From Namhaeicola litoreus (lineage in GTDB: Bacteria > Bacteroidota > Bacteroidia > Flavobacteriales > Flavobacteriaceae), in assembly GCF_042679565.1 (NCBI RefSeq), contig NZ_JBHTMY010000003.1, forward strand, positions 1,302,001-1,366,000: a stretch of 64,000 bases of DNA, read 5' to 3'. Shown here in pieces: positions 44,762 to 53,641 of the stretch (within the stretch, counting starts at the first letter, position 1; each line of letters starts with the position of its first letter). The position numbers and the translations under genes are program-made. Below the pieces are notes generated by a model. The model searched no databases and was not told where the DNA came from. It was given only the letters and a program-made list of their open reading frames with translations.

Positions 44762-45584
44762 AGGTTCTATAGACCCAACTAAAATAGACAACTTACAATT
44801 ATCCATCCAAATCAGTTTGGATGGATTTTCTTTTTGTACCTTAAATAAGGTAACTAATACAGTTGACTTACTTTCTTATGTTCCGTTTTCTGAGCCATCC
44901 GTAAATCCTGAAAAACACCTGGATAATGTTATAACGGCTTTTAATAATGAATCAGCTTTACAGTTTAAATATAGTAATGTAAATATTTGCCATACCAATA
45001 ATTTATCTACCATTGTGCCGCGAGAACTTTTTAATGAACATAATTTAAAAGGATATCTGAAGTATAATCTCAAGGTATACGAAAATGATTTTATTGCATA
45101 TGATAAAATTTCAACGCACGAAATGATTAATGTATACGTGCCTTTTGTAAATATTAATAATTTTTTCATCGATAAATTTGGAGAATTTGAGTACAAGCAT
45201 AGCACAACCATTTTTCTACAAAACATTTTAAATGTGTACAAATTGAGTGAAAAACCTCACTTTTTCGCCCATATTCATGGAAATCAACTCGATTTAATCG
45301 CCATTGCAAATAACCAGCTTCAATTATCGAATAGCTTTACTTTTCAGAATAAAACAGATTTTATTTACTACTTGTTATTTTGTGCAGAGCAATTAAGATT
45401 TAATCCGGAATACTTAGAACTTGTCTTTCTGGGAGAAGTCATTGAAAATGATTCATTATATAACATTGCTTATAAGTACATTAAAAATGTATCTTTCCTA
45501 GAAAATAGAAGCCCATACAATTATTCAGACGCATTTAATGATGATATAAAAAGGCAATATTTTCTTCTGTTACACCAAAACTAA
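44709..45584 (+). CDS. DUF3822 family protein
   Basis: The protein has up to 291 residues. Starts at 44709, 44730 or 44733 are all possible, and all lie inside the preceding gene. The conserved block begins around LSIQISLDGFSFCTLNK, as in DUF3822 proteins, which have an actin-like (ASKHA-type) fold by reputation and sit before rsmD in Bacteroidota. It has no signal peptide. Its stop overlaps the rsmD start (TAATG). A terminator-like hairpin lies inside its first ~40 codons. Molecular function unknown. Confidence 0.78.
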   Translation: METGLLLMMVKKKIQISRGSIDPTKIDNLQLSIQISLDGFSFCTLNKVTNTVDLLSYVPFSEPSVNPEKHLDNVITAFNNESALQFKYSNVNICHTNNLSTIVPRELFNEHNLKGYLKYNLKVYENDFIAYDKISTHEMINVYVPFVNINNFFIDKFGEFEYKHSTTIFLQNILNVYKLSEKPHFFAHIHGNQLDLIAIANNQLQLSNSFTFQNKTDFIYYLLFCAEQLRFNPEYLELVFLGEVIENDSLYNIAYKYIKNVSFLENRSPYNYSDAFNDDIKRQYFLLLHQN

Positions 45585-46138
45585 TGCGCATCATCTCGGG
45601 GAAATATAAAGGTAGAAAACTGGTCGCTCCAAAAAAGTTACCGGTTAGACCAACCACAGATATGGCCAAAGAGGCGCTTTTTAATATGCTCTATAATCGC
45701 TATGAATTCGATGAAATAAGTGTCTGTGATCTTTTTGCAGGTACCGGAAATATTAGCTTTGAATTTGCCTCTCGCGGTACAAAACGAGTAACTTCTGTTG
45801 ATCAGCATGCCGGTTGTATTCTCTATATAAATAAAATTGACAATGAACTGAATCTTAATTTAACTATCATCAAAAGTGATGTCTTTCGGTTCTTAGACAA
45901 AACACATCAAACTTTTGATGTAATTTTTGCAGATCCACCTTATGATATTGGGCAAGAGGAATTCCAAAAATTAGTCCTCTTAATTCTCGAAAAAAAAATG
46001 TTGAAGGATGGAGGACTTTTAATTGTTGAGCATTCTTCTCAAACCGACCTATCTGCAATGCCTCACTTTGAACTGCTTAAAAAATATGGAAGTAATTGTT
46101 TTAGTTTTTTTTCTGATACCGTTGAGGAATCAATCTAA
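45584..46138 (+). CDS. rsmD: 16S rRNA (guanine966-N2)-methyltransferase RsmD family
   Basis: The 184-residue protein has the RsmD N-terminus MRIISGKYKGRKL, RPTTDMAKEALFNML, the SAM site CDLFAGTGNISFEFASRG (~47-64) and the catalytic ADPPYDI (~115-121). It methylates G966 of 16S rRNA. It is coupled to the DUF3822 gene by a one-base overlap, and its 3' end overlaps the convergent response regulator gene by 9 bases. Confidence 0.92.
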   Translation: MRIISGKYKGRKLVAPKKLPVRPTTDMAKEALFNMLYNRYEFDEISVCDLFAGTGNISFEFASRGTKRVTSVDQHAGCILYINKIDNELNLNLTIIKSDVFRFLDKTHQTFDVIFADPPYDIGQEEFQKLVLLILEKKMLKDGGLLIVEHSSQTDLSAMPHFELLKKYGSNCFSFFSDTVEESI

Positions 46139-46885
46139 CCACTGTTTAAATTTTTTCACTTTTTCTCTGCTAACAATTAAATCATCCTCATCTACACTAT
46201 GTAGACGAATTTGAATTCTGCTATTCGTATAAGACACCATATCTTCAATGGCATCCATACTAATAATATACTTTCTATTGATTCTGAAAAAAAGGTTAGG
46301 ATTAAGTTCATCTTCCAACTGATCCAAAGTTGGCTCTACCAGATAATCTCTGTTATCAATGGTCTTAAAATAAGTCCCTCGATTCTCTGAATAAAAGCAA
46401 CATATTTTACTTACTGGTATCATTTTTAAATGTTGGCCGATTTTAATAATGAATCGTTTTTTAAACTTTTTCTCCTCATTAAGCTTGAGTGCCTCTCTAA
46501 TCTTTTCTATATTAAGTTTAAGAGGATTGGCATTTACCCAGTTTTGGTGAAATTTTTCTACAGCCAATCTCAATTCATCTTCGTCTATTGGTTTTAGTAA
46601 GTAATCAACGCTATTCAACTTAAAGGCCTTCAATGCATATTCATCATAGGCTGTTGTAAAAATAATCGGGCTATCAACATCAACTTCATCAAATATTTCA
46701 AAAGCCAATCCGTCAGAAAGCTGAATGTCTAATAGTATAAGATCGGGATTATTATTATTTAAAAACCAATCAACCGCTTCACTCACAGAATGAAGCATCA
46801 TGTCTACTTGTAAGTCAAGGTTTTCAATCATCCTGGCCAACCTTCTAGCTGCAGGCTTTTCATCTTCAATAATTACTATTTTCAA
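46130..46885 (-). CDS. LytTR-family response regulator
   Basis: The 251-residue protein starts at TTG (46885), the only start giving the full receiver MKIVIIEDEKPAARRL. The receiver domain (~1-120) has Asp53 in LILLDIQLSDG and the conserved Lys in YLLKPID. A LytTR DNA-binding domain covers ~145-250 (FIIKIGQHLKMIPVSKICCFYSENR, FFRINRKYIISMDAIEDM). It is the partner of the LytS-type kinase two genes upstream in the same operon. Confidence 0.9.
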   Translation of the reverse strand: MKIVIIEDEKPAARRLARMIENLDLQVDMMLHSVSEAVDWFLNNNNPDLILLDIQLSDGLAFEIFDEVDVDSPIIFTTAYDEYALKAFKLNSVDYLLKPIDEDELRLAVEKFHQNWVNANPLKLNIEKIREALKLNEEKKFKKRFIIKIGQHLKMIPVSKICCFYSENRGTYFKTIDNRDYLVEPTLDQLEDELNPNLFFRINRKYIISMDAIEDMVSYTNSRIQIRLHSVDEDDLIVSREKVKKFKQWLD

Positions 46886-46897
46886 AACACAGCTATT

Positions 46898-47203
46898 TTA
46901 TTCCCAAAATTCACTTTTATCTTTGTCCATCAACTCCTTTATCTTTTTTTCTTCCCATTTCTTACCAAAAAGGAGATTTTTTCCAAACACGTGGTAGCCA
47001 TGAAAAAAAAGTCCAATTCCCCAAAAAATAGCCGTTGAAAATGTCCAAAAATTTAGCTGATCAAAACCTACAGAGCTTAAAATTCCATAAACAATAAATG
47101 CGTTCACAATGATATAAACAATTAAATGTATATAAAATCCTTTAATTTCTTCAACCTGTTTTTGTGCTTCTAAATATCGATCAATTTTATTTCTATCTTC
47201 CAT
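46898..47203 (-). CDS. 2TM-domain protein
   Basis: The 101-residue protein has two central hydrophobic helices flanked by charged ends: a QKQVEEIKGFYIHLIVYIIVN block and WGIGLFFHGYHVFGK before a KKWEEKKIKELM tail. This is the 2TM domain pattern that in Flavobacteriia accompanies LytS/LytTR systems. It is clearly homologous to the C-terminal 100 residues of the upstream kinase gene. It may be a membrane accessory of the kinase. Role unknown. Confidence 0.82.
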   Translation of the reverse strand: MEDRNKIDRYLEAQKQVEEIKGFYIHLIVYIIVNAFIVYGILSSVGFDQLNFWTFSTAIFWGIGLFFHGYHVFGKNLLFGKKWEEKKIKELMDKDKSEFWE

Positions 47204-47221
47204 GAGTTTAGAGTTTTTAAA

Positions 47222-48556
47222 TTATTGCCAAAGCGTTTTGTCTTCTTCATCCATGATTTCTTTGATCTTTCTTTCCTCCCAGCCTCTTCCAAAAATAGGA
47301 TTTCCAAAGGCAGAAAAACCTTGAAAAACTAATCCGATACCCCAGCCGAAAATAGGAAACCAAAACCATTGGATAGTAAAAGGCGTGAATCTATAATAAA
47401 TAAAAATTAAAAAAGGTATAACAATAATGTATGAGATTAAACTGGCATAAAACCCTTTAATTTCCTCAACCTTTTGTTTGGCTCTTAAATACTTACTTTC
47501 TAAAATTTTGTGATCTGTACTCATCGTTTTAATTTTTTGCGTTAATAATGGTAGGGTTACTTTAAATGTTCTATTCTTATCTTCTACAATAAATGGCCGC
47601 TTCGTAATAAGCGCATAGCGGTCTTTAATATTACTTAAGCCAATTTTTGTACTCTTTCCCACATTGTCCTTTTTATTTAAATTGTTCTCTACTAATAAAT
47701 TACCCTCTTCTTCATAAATTTTAACTTTTAAAGGGAACTCGCTGCTAATAACATTGTGTTTTACTGCGTTCTCTAAAAGAATTTGTAAGGATAGTGGTAC
47801 AATTTTCAATTCACTATTAGAAATCTCTTCTGGAATTTCATAAACAACAGCATCTTCAAACCTCATTTTAAGGAGATCCATATAGGTTTTTGCAAAATCT
47901 AATTCTTCGTTTAAAGGGATTAAATCCTTATTTTTTTGTTCTAATACATAGCGGTATACTTTTGATAATTTAGTAGTAAATCTTTCTGCTAATACAGGAT
48001 TTTCTCCTATTAAGGATGTCAACACATTTAGACTATTGAACAAAAAATGCGGATCTAATTGACTTTTGAGCGATTCGTATTTGGCCGTCTCCGTTTTTGC
48101 CACAACCTGAGATTCTGTAACTTTTTTTTCTGAAGAGGCTTTGTAAAAATAAAAAATATAAAAAAGTAAAGTGACAATTAGGGTTATATTGATACCGAAA
48201 TAAAAATATCCTTTTGAATTAACCAGAAAAGATTCTGGCGCCTCACCGAAAAAGAACACCCTTACTATAAATCTTAAAACTACCAAAACTAAAAGCGTGA
48301 CCAAGAGAGAACCTGAAAAACCGAAAATAATATGCTTTTTTAAATTTTCAGATCCTTTAAAATTTCTCGAGATAAATCCAAAATAGAATCGATGCGAGAA
48401 ATACATGATCAAGGAATACAATTCATATATCGCTAAAGACTTCAGCAATACTGCAAGGGGTTGCGCAAAACCATTTTGTTGAAGTGAGGTTCCCAACAAA
48501 AAAACGGCAAATCCGATAAGTAAAATAATTAATCCTGATTTTAACCAAGCTTTCAT
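47222..48556 (-). CDS. LytS-type sensor histidine kinase fused to a 2TM domain
   Basis: The 444-residue frame has about four membrane helices (~5-140), a HisKA_7TM/His_kinase segment with the phospho-acceptor His170 in LKSQLDPHFLFNSLN, and an ATPase part with LLENAVKHNV and KIGLSNIKDRYAL. The kinase ends near residue 338 (VTLPLL). Residues 345-444 are a complete 2TM domain beginning at an internal ATG (47524) preceded by an A-rich stretch, as if a former downstream gene had been joined by loss of a stop. Internal initiation giving a separate 2TM protein is possible. Confidence 0.85.
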   Translation of the reverse strand: MKAWLKSGLIILLIGFAVFLLGTSLQQNGFAQPLAVLLKSLAIYELYSLIMYFSHRFYFGFISRNFKGSENLKKHIIFGFSGSLLVTLLVLVVLRFIVRVFFFGEAPESFLVNSKGYFYFGINITLIVTLLFYIFYFYKASSEKKVTESQVVAKTETAKYESLKSQLDPHFLFNSLNVLTSLIGENPVLAERFTTKLSKVYRYVLEQKNKDLIPLNEELDFAKTYMDLLKMRFEDAVVYEIPEEISNSELKIVPLSLQILLENAVKHNVISSEFPLKVKIYEEEGNLLVENNLNKKDNVGKSTKIGLSNIKDRYALITKRPFIVEDKNRTFKVTLPLLTQKIKTMSTDHKILESKYLRAKQKVEEIKGFYASLISYIIVIPFLIFIYYRFTPFTIQWFWFPIFGWGIGLVFQGFSAFGNPIFGRGWEERKIKEIMDEEDKTLWQ

Positions 48557-48560
48557 AAAT

Positions 48561-48746
48561 TCAATCCTTTAATTCAAATGTAATGCCTTTATCCTTAATT
48601 TCCTGAATTTCGCAACTTCCAATTGAGTATGTACCTGATGCGATTATATTTTCATCACAAAGACAATCTGGCATTTGCTTTGGAGCTTGCGCTTGTGTAA
48701 CAAATGAAATGAGATAAGCTACAATTACTACAACATATTTTATCAT
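48561..48746 (-). CDS. Small secreted protein
   Basis: The 61-residue frame starts with a good signal peptide (MIKYVVVIVAYLISFVTQAQA) and leaves a ~40-residue mature part with three cysteines (DCLCDE and GSCEI). It ends 4 bases before the kinase gene on the same strand, so it is probably the first gene of that operon. I recognise no family. It could be a ligand or accessory of the sensor, but that is speculation. Confidence 0.6.
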   Translation of the reverse strand: MIKYVVVIVAYLISFVTQAQAPKQMPDCLCDENIIASGTYSIGSCEIQEIKDKGITFELKD

Positions 48747-48929
48747 AATTCAAATCTATAAGTGGTTTGACATTTTATTAAAACAAAGATGATTGTTAAT
48801 AATAAGCAGCAAAAAATAAATTGGCTGAATTGTCAATAATCGTGATTGAATTGTTCTAATCATAAATAATAGAGGCATGAATTGTAACAAAAACAGTATT
48901 TTTAACACTAATCATTAAACGTTTTTTGG

Positions 48930-49424
48930 GTGGATAAAAATTTAGAAAATAAATTTTTGGAAGAGCTGGATAATCATCAAAACATCATTCATAAGGTTTG
49001 TAGAACTTATACGAATAATGAGTCGGCACACAAAGATCTTTTCCAGGAAATAACCATTCAGTTATGGAAAGCCTATCCCAAATTTAGAGGGGAATCAAAG
49101 TTTAGTACTTGGATGTACCGAGTCGCTTTTAATACTGCGATTTCACTTTATAGAAAAAATAAACGAGATATAGATACCGGGCCAATATTTGACAATATGA
49201 AAGAGCTCGAATACAAAGAGTACAATGATGAACAAGACAAGCAATTAGATTTATTGTACAAAGCAATTCATAGTTTAAATGATATAGAAAAAGCCTTAGC
49301 ACTAATGTATTTAGAGGATAAAAGTTATAATGAAATTGCAAGTACTTTAGGGATCACTGAGATTAATGCTAGAGTGAAAATGAACAGAACAAAAACCAAG
49401 TTAAAAAATATTCTTAATCCATAA
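48930..49424 (+). CDS. ECF RNA polymerase sigma factor
   Basis: The 164-residue protein probably starts at GTG (48930), as no in-frame ATG is near. Region 2 is CRTYTNNESAHKDLFQEITIQLWKAYPKFRGESKFSTWMYRVAFNTAISLYRK (~21-74). Region 4 is LNDIEKALALMYLEDKSYNEIASTLGITEINARVKMNRTKTKL. It is followed after 3 bases by a four-helix membrane protein, probably its regulator. The 183-base divergent gap upstream shows no clear promoter element. Confidence 0.88.
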   Translation: MDKNLENKFLEELDNHQNIIHKVCRTYTNNESAHKDLFQEITIQLWKAYPKFRGESKFSTWMYRVAFNTAISLYRKNKRDIDTGPIFDNMKELEYKEYNDEQDKQLDLLYKAIHSLNDIEKALALMYLEDKSYNEIASTLGITEINARVKMNRTKTKLKNILNP

Positions 49425-49427
49425 TAA

Positions 49428-50048
49428 ATGGCTCAACTAGAGAATTTAAAAGATATTTGGAAAAACCAGGAAGAAGAAAAAATTAGGTTTTCCAAAGAAG
49501 ATATATTTAAAATGATGCATCAAAAGTCATCATCGGTTGTGAAATGGATTTTAGCTTTGAGTATTTTAGAGTTCATTTTGCCTTTGCCTAATATCTTCCT
49601 ATTCTTCACAGGTCATAAGTCAGACAACAGTTTTATAGAAAAATACGATTTGAACGGTATGCTAAATTTTTATTACATAGCACACGTGCTAATTATTTTA
49701 GGTTTTATTTATTGTTTTTTTAAAAATTATAAAAGCATTTCTGCAGATACAAGTGTTAAAAGTTTGATGGATGATATTCTTAATACGCGAAAAACCGTTA
49801 AGAACTATATTTACTATAACATTTTAATGGCGGCTATTATCGGTTTTCACATGTTCTACAAAGTTTTTACCTCCTCATCCTTTAAAGAATCTTTACCGGA
49901 AAACACTAATATGCTCGTGATATGGATGTTGTCAATCTTAATGTTCTTTATTGTTTTAGCGGTATTTTGGTTAATTTACCGGTTGGTTTATGGATTTTTC
50001 TTAAAGAAATTACTACGCAATTACAATGAATTAGGTCAGGTCGACTAA
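49428..50048 (+). CDS. Membrane protein encoded with the ECF sigma factor
   Basis: The 206-residue protein has a short cytosolic N-terminus (AQLENLKDIWKNQEEEKIRFSKEDIFKMMHQKS) followed by four predicted helices (~43-60, ~80-98, ~124-142, ~160-185). Flavobacterial sigma factors are often followed by such proteins, which are thought to sequester sigma, but no anti-sigma motif is visible. It overlaps the convergent Sua5-like gene by 4 bases. Confidence 0.65.
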   Translation: MAQLENLKDIWKNQEEEKIRFSKEDIFKMMHQKSSSVVKWILALSILEFILPLPNIFLFFTGHKSDNSFIEKYDLNGMLNFYYIAHVLIILGFIYCFFKNYKSISADTSVKSLMDDILNTRKTVKNYIYYNILMAAIIGFHMFYKVFTSSSFKESLPENTNMLVIWMLSILMFFIVLAVFWLIYRLVYGFFLKKLLRNYNELGQVD

Positions 50049-50674
50049 TCTAGTTCAAACATATCAAGACTTCCTTTTCCTTCTCTCACCACTTCTATTT
50101 CCTCTGTTGTAAGATCGATAACTGTTGAAGGAATATTTCCACCATAGCCACCATCAATCACTATGTCTACATGGTTCTGCCATTTTTCGAAAATCAGTTC
50201 CGGATCTGTTGTATATTCCAACAAATCATCCTCGTCATAAATTGAGGTAGAAACAATGGGATTTCCTAACTGCTTAACAATTTCACGTATGATATTGTTG
50301 TCAGGAATTCTGATTCCCACAGTTTTTTTCTTTTTAAAAACTTTTGGTAAATTATTATTACCGTGTAGGATAAAAGTGTAGGGTCCAGGTAATGAGCTTT
50401 TTAAAAGTTTATATGTTGGCGTATCAACTTGTTTTGAATAATCCGATAAATTACTCAAATCGTAACAAATAAATGATAAGTTCGCCTTGGTTAAATTAAT
50501 ACCCTTTAAACGAGCTACTTTTTCCATGGCCTGACTGTTGGTAATATCGCAACCCAAACCATAAACAGTATCCGTTGGGTAAATGATTAATCCACCTCTT
50601 TTTAACACCTCAACTACTTTTGCTACTTGCTTAGGATTTGGGTTTTCGTTATAAAGTTTTACGAGCTCGGCCAT
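50045..50674 (-). CDS. Sua5/YciO/YrdC family protein (threonylcarbamoyl-AMP synthase-like)
   Basis: The 209-residue protein has the family block VLKRGGLIIYPTDTVYGLGCDI (~23-44), KRxx-type LKGINLTKANLSFICYDLS, and STSIYDEDDLLEYTTDPELI. YrdC/Sua5 makes threonylcarbamoyl-AMP for t6A37 of tRNA. YciO paralogues have the same fold with an uncertain role. The Y/D-rich C-terminus and length fit the YciO-type group. It is located 12 bases downstream of the OmpR-type regulator. Confidence 0.82.
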   Translation of the reverse strand: MAELVKLYNENPNPKQVAKVVEVLKRGGLIIYPTDTVYGLGCDITNSQAMEKVARLKGINLTKANLSFICYDLSNLSDYSKQVDTPTYKLLKSSLPGPYTFILHGNNNLPKVFKKKKTVGIRIPDNNIIREIVKQLGNPIVSTSIYDEDDLLEYTTDPELIFEKWQNHVDIVIDGGYGGNIPSTVIDLTTEEIEVVREGKGSLDMFELD

Positions 50675-50686
50675 GAGATCAACTAT

Positions 50687-51382
50687 TTATTCATCTACCA
50701 ATCTGAATCCCTCTCCATGAATATTAACAATTTCAACTTTGTCATCAGGTTTTAAATATTTTCTCAACTTTGCGATATACACGTCCATACTTCGACTTGT
50801 AAAATAATTGTCATCTCTCCATATTTTGGTTAGCGCCAATTCTCTTGGTAATAAATCATTTTTATATAAAACCAGAAGTTTGAGTAATTTATTTTCTTTT
50901 GGAGATAATTTTCTAGCTGGTTCGCCTTGAAAAGATAATTGCCTTAATTTTGAGTCAAAATGAAACTTACCCACTTCAAATTCAAACTGATTCTCTTCTT
51001 CGCTAGTTTCATTTTCTTTCCTTTGCAAGATCGCTTTAATTTTATACAATAAAACCTCACTGTCAAAAGGTTTATTGAGATAATCATCTGCGCCAGACTG
51101 ATAACCTTTAACCACATCTTCTTTCATTGTTTTCGCAGTGAGAAAAATAATTGGAATATCTACATTAGATGATCTTATCTCTTTTGCTAAAGTAAATCCA
51201 TCTTTTTTTGGCATCATAACATCTAGTATACAAATATCAAATTCGCCATTTTTAAATGTTATTAACCCTTCTAAGCCATCTTTGGCATGTGTTACATTAT
51301 AATCATTTAACGATAAATAATCTTTAAGTACTGTTCCGAAATTCGGATCGTCTTCAACAAGTAAAATTCTTTTATTTGCCAT
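50687..51382 (-). CDS. OmpR-family response regulator, RprY-like
   Basis: The 231-residue protein has a receiver domain (~5-118; Asp54 in ICILDVMMPKKDG; Lys in YLNKPFD) and a winged-helix DNA-binding domain (~130-229; PARKLSPKENKLLKLLVLYKNDLLPRE, RSMDVYIAKLRKYLKPD). The block DVMMPKKDGFTLAKEIR and the pairing with a 521-residue kinase resemble the Bacteroidota RprXY system. It lies 11 bases after the kinase gene. Five TTAAC elements precede the operon and could be its own binding sites. Confidence 0.88.
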   Translation of the reverse strand: MANKRILLVEDDPNFGTVLKDYLSLNDYNVTHAKDGLEGLITFKNGEFDICILDVMMPKKDGFTLAKEIRSSNVDIPIIFLTAKTMKEDVVKGYQSGADDYLNKPFDSEVLLYKIKAILQRKENETSEEENQFEFEVGKFHFDSKLRQLSFQGEPARKLSPKENKLLKLLVLYKNDLLPRELALTKIWRDDNYFTSRSMDVYIAKLRKYLKPDDKVEIVNIHGEGFRLVDE

Positions 51383-51393
51383 AATAAGGAGTG

Positions 51394-52959
51394 TTAGATT
51401 AATGGTAATTTTATGGTAAAGGTACTCCCCTTACCCTTTTCACTTTCTACAAATACAGCACCTTGGTGCAAATTTGTAATACTTTTAACATAGGCTAAGC
51501 CTAATCCATGACCTTTAACATCATGTATATTTCCGCTTTGTTCGCGGTAAAATTTATCAAATATTTTCTTCTGTACATTTCTATTCATTCCAATACCATT
51601 ATCACTGATTTTGATTAGAATAAAATTCCCAATATTCTCTGTAGTGACATCTATTATTGGTGCATTATTAGAGTACTTAATCGCATTGTCTAAAATGTTA
51701 ACAATAACATTAGTAAAGTGGAATTTACTCGCTAAAATTTCACTTCTGGTAGCTCTGAATTCTTTATTGATTTTTCCATCTTTATTTATAACGATCAAGT
51801 TGACATGTTTCAAAGCGTCATCAATGATATCATGTATATCGAGTACACTTTTGGTAATGTCTAACTGATTCTTTTCAAGTTTTGAGATTCTTAGTACATT
51901 TTCTACCTGAGCATGCATTCTTTTATTTTCTTCTCTAATCATTTCAGCATAACGCTTTACTTTTTCTTGGTCGTTAATTATTTTTGGATTATTGATCGCA
52001 TCAATTGCTAAATTGATCGTAGCGATTGGTGTTTTAAACTCATGCGTCATATTGTTGATAAAATCCGTTTTAATTTCAGAGATCTTTTTCTGCTTTAACA
52101 TTTGGTAAAGCGAACTGGCAAATACAAAAATGATCGCCAAAATAAAAAGAGCCGCCAAAAGTAAGTTTCTCGTAATTGTTGATAGAATATATCCTTTTTT
52201 ATCGGGAAAACTCACAAACAATTTATAATCACTATAGCCTTCGTTGTCAATAAATAAAGGAACTTCGTAACTACTTCCTGTGGTCATCTCAAAATTATCC
52301 GATTTGACCCTGGTTATTAAATCTTCGCTAAAAACTGCGTATTCAAATGGTGTGTTAATATTTCTCGTACGCAATTCATTATCCAGATTAAGCCTTATCT
52401 CATTATCTGTGATCCTATCATTGATAGGTACACGAGCATTGATCGCATCAAAATACTCTTCAAGTACCAGTTTATCATACTTATCTAACTTTCCAACTTT
52501 TACAATTCTTTCTTCCGGACTTAACTCAGCAAAATCTTTCGATTTAAACTCTAACCTTTTTACCTCCGTTTCCTGCTCACTTATAATCGTTTTAAAATCA
52601 AATGATTCATCCTCTAAAGGACTAATCTGTGTTCTGTAACTATTTTCTAGAACTCTTTGTCTGTAAGTAAAAATTTCATTTCTACTCGTATCTATTTGTT
52701 GGTAAAAAAAATCTTTAACTCCTCTCTCTTCCAATTTTGTTAAACTGTCCAAAATTGGTGCAAATCTCGTTACATCATCTGTAAATTCACGCTTTTGAAT
52801 GTTTTCAGAAACTTTTGCAAGCGCGTATTTAACACTCGTTGAAAACTGTTCTTCCTTTACCTCTACCGTACTTTTTATCCAATATATTTGAACAGCAATA
52901 ATACCGATTAAGGCTACTCCCATACATATAATTAAAAGTACGAATATTTTTCTACTCAT
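51394..52959 (-). CDS. Sensor histidine kinase, RprX-like
   Basis: The 521-residue protein has two membrane helices (~5-25 and ~268-288) bounding a large periplasmic sensor domain with coiled-coil character, then HisKA (~300-365; NNMTHEFKTPIATINLAIDAI, His in the H-box near 309) and HATPase (NILDNAIKYSNNAP, ISDNGIGMNRNVQKKIFDKFYR, VKGHGLGLAYVKSI). It phosphorylates the adjacent OmpR-type regulator. The sensed signal is unknown. Confidence 0.9.
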   Translation of the reverse strand: MSRKIFVLLIICMGVALIGIIAVQIYWIKSTVEVKEEQFSTSVKYALAKVSENIQKREFTDDVTRFAPILDSLTKLEERGVKDFFYQQIDTSRNEIFTYRQRVLENSYRTQISPLEDESFDFKTIISEQETEVKRLEFKSKDFAELSPEERIVKVGKLDKYDKLVLEEYFDAINARVPINDRITDNEIRLNLDNELRTRNINTPFEYAVFSEDLITRVKSDNFEMTTGSSYEVPLFIDNEGYSDYKLFVSFPDKKGYILSTITRNLLLAALFILAIIFVFASSLYQMLKQKKISEIKTDFINNMTHEFKTPIATINLAIDAINNPKIINDQEKVKRYAEMIREENKRMHAQVENVLRISKLEKNQLDITKSVLDIHDIIDDALKHVNLIVINKDGKINKEFRATRSEILASKFHFTNVIVNILDNAIKYSNNAPIIDVTTENIGNFILIKISDNGIGMNRNVQKKIFDKFYREQSGNIHDVKGHGLGLAYVKSITNLHQGAVFVESEKGKGSTFTIKLPLI

Positions 52960-52960
52960 T

Positions 52961-53036
52961 TTAACAAATTTAGATTAACTCTAGCATATTAAAATTAATT
53001 TAACATTTGTTAACACTAATTGAAATTAAATTAACA
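52961..53036 (-). promoter_or_regulatory. Cluster of five TTAAC elements before the rprX-like gene
   Basis: TTAAC occurs on the + strand at 52961, 52975, 53000, 53010 and 53031 within 76 bases, with one pair forming TTAACA-TT-TGTTAA at 53000-53013. A -7 match (TAAATTTG on the minus strand, 52965-52972) lies 5 bases before the start codon. OmpR-family proteins often bind tandem half-sites of this kind. Confidence 0.4.
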
Positions 53037-53058
53037 ACTGTAAAATAAGATCTAACTA

Positions 53059-53640
53059 TTATGTTGAGAGTAAGATTGATAACACTTCATTGACTCTCTT
53101 TTCAGTTTCGAGGATATCAATGTTTTCAATAACAAAATCAGCACGTGGAAATTTATCCTTATCGCTTAATTGATTATTCATTCTGGATTCTATTTCTTTC
53201 TGAGAACTATGATCTCTTTTTTTTAATCTATCAATGCGCAATTCCTTTGGGGCTGTGACCAATATTACCGCATCAAAAAAATCTTCCTTCTCATTTTCAA
53301 ATATCAAAGCACTTTCCTGCATGACGATTTCTGCATTCTGCCTAGAAATCCATTTTTCAAAATCAAATGCCACGGCTGGGTGTACAAGAGCATTTAATTG
53401 AGATAACAATTCCGAATTATTGAACACAAGTCTCGCTAAATATGTTCTGTTTAGGTTTCCAGACTCAAAAACCTTTTCACCAAAGAGATCGATCAAACCT
53501 TGTTGAACCTCTTTAGATTCTTGCATAATTCTCTTTGCTTCAGTGTCGGAAAAATAAACGGGCACACCTAAGTCTTGGAACATTTTAGCTACAGTAGATT
53601 TGCCGCTACCAATACCACCGGTTAAACCAACTACCTTCAC
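53059..53640 (-). CDS. coaE: Dephospho-CoA kinase
   Basis: The 193-residue protein starts at GTG with MKVVGLTGGIGSGKSTVAKMF (P-loop ~8-15), then VPVYFSDTEAKRIM and HPAVAFDFEKW, and ends with the typical ADFVIENIDILETEKRV. It phosphorylates dephospho-CoA, the last step of CoA synthesis. It abuts the YbbR-like gene upstream (one base between), in the conserved nusB-DUF1573-yajC-ybbR-coaE order. Confidence 0.94.
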   Translation of the reverse strand: MKVVGLTGGIGSGKSTVAKMFQDLGVPVYFSDTEAKRIMQESKEVQQGLIDLFGEKVFESGNLNRTYLARLVFNNSELLSQLNALVHPAVAFDFEKWISRQNAEIVMQESALIFENEKEDFFDAVILVTAPKELRIDRLKKRDHSSQKEIESRMNNQLSDKDKFPRADFVIENIDILETEKRVNEVLSILLST

Positions 53641-53641
53641 C

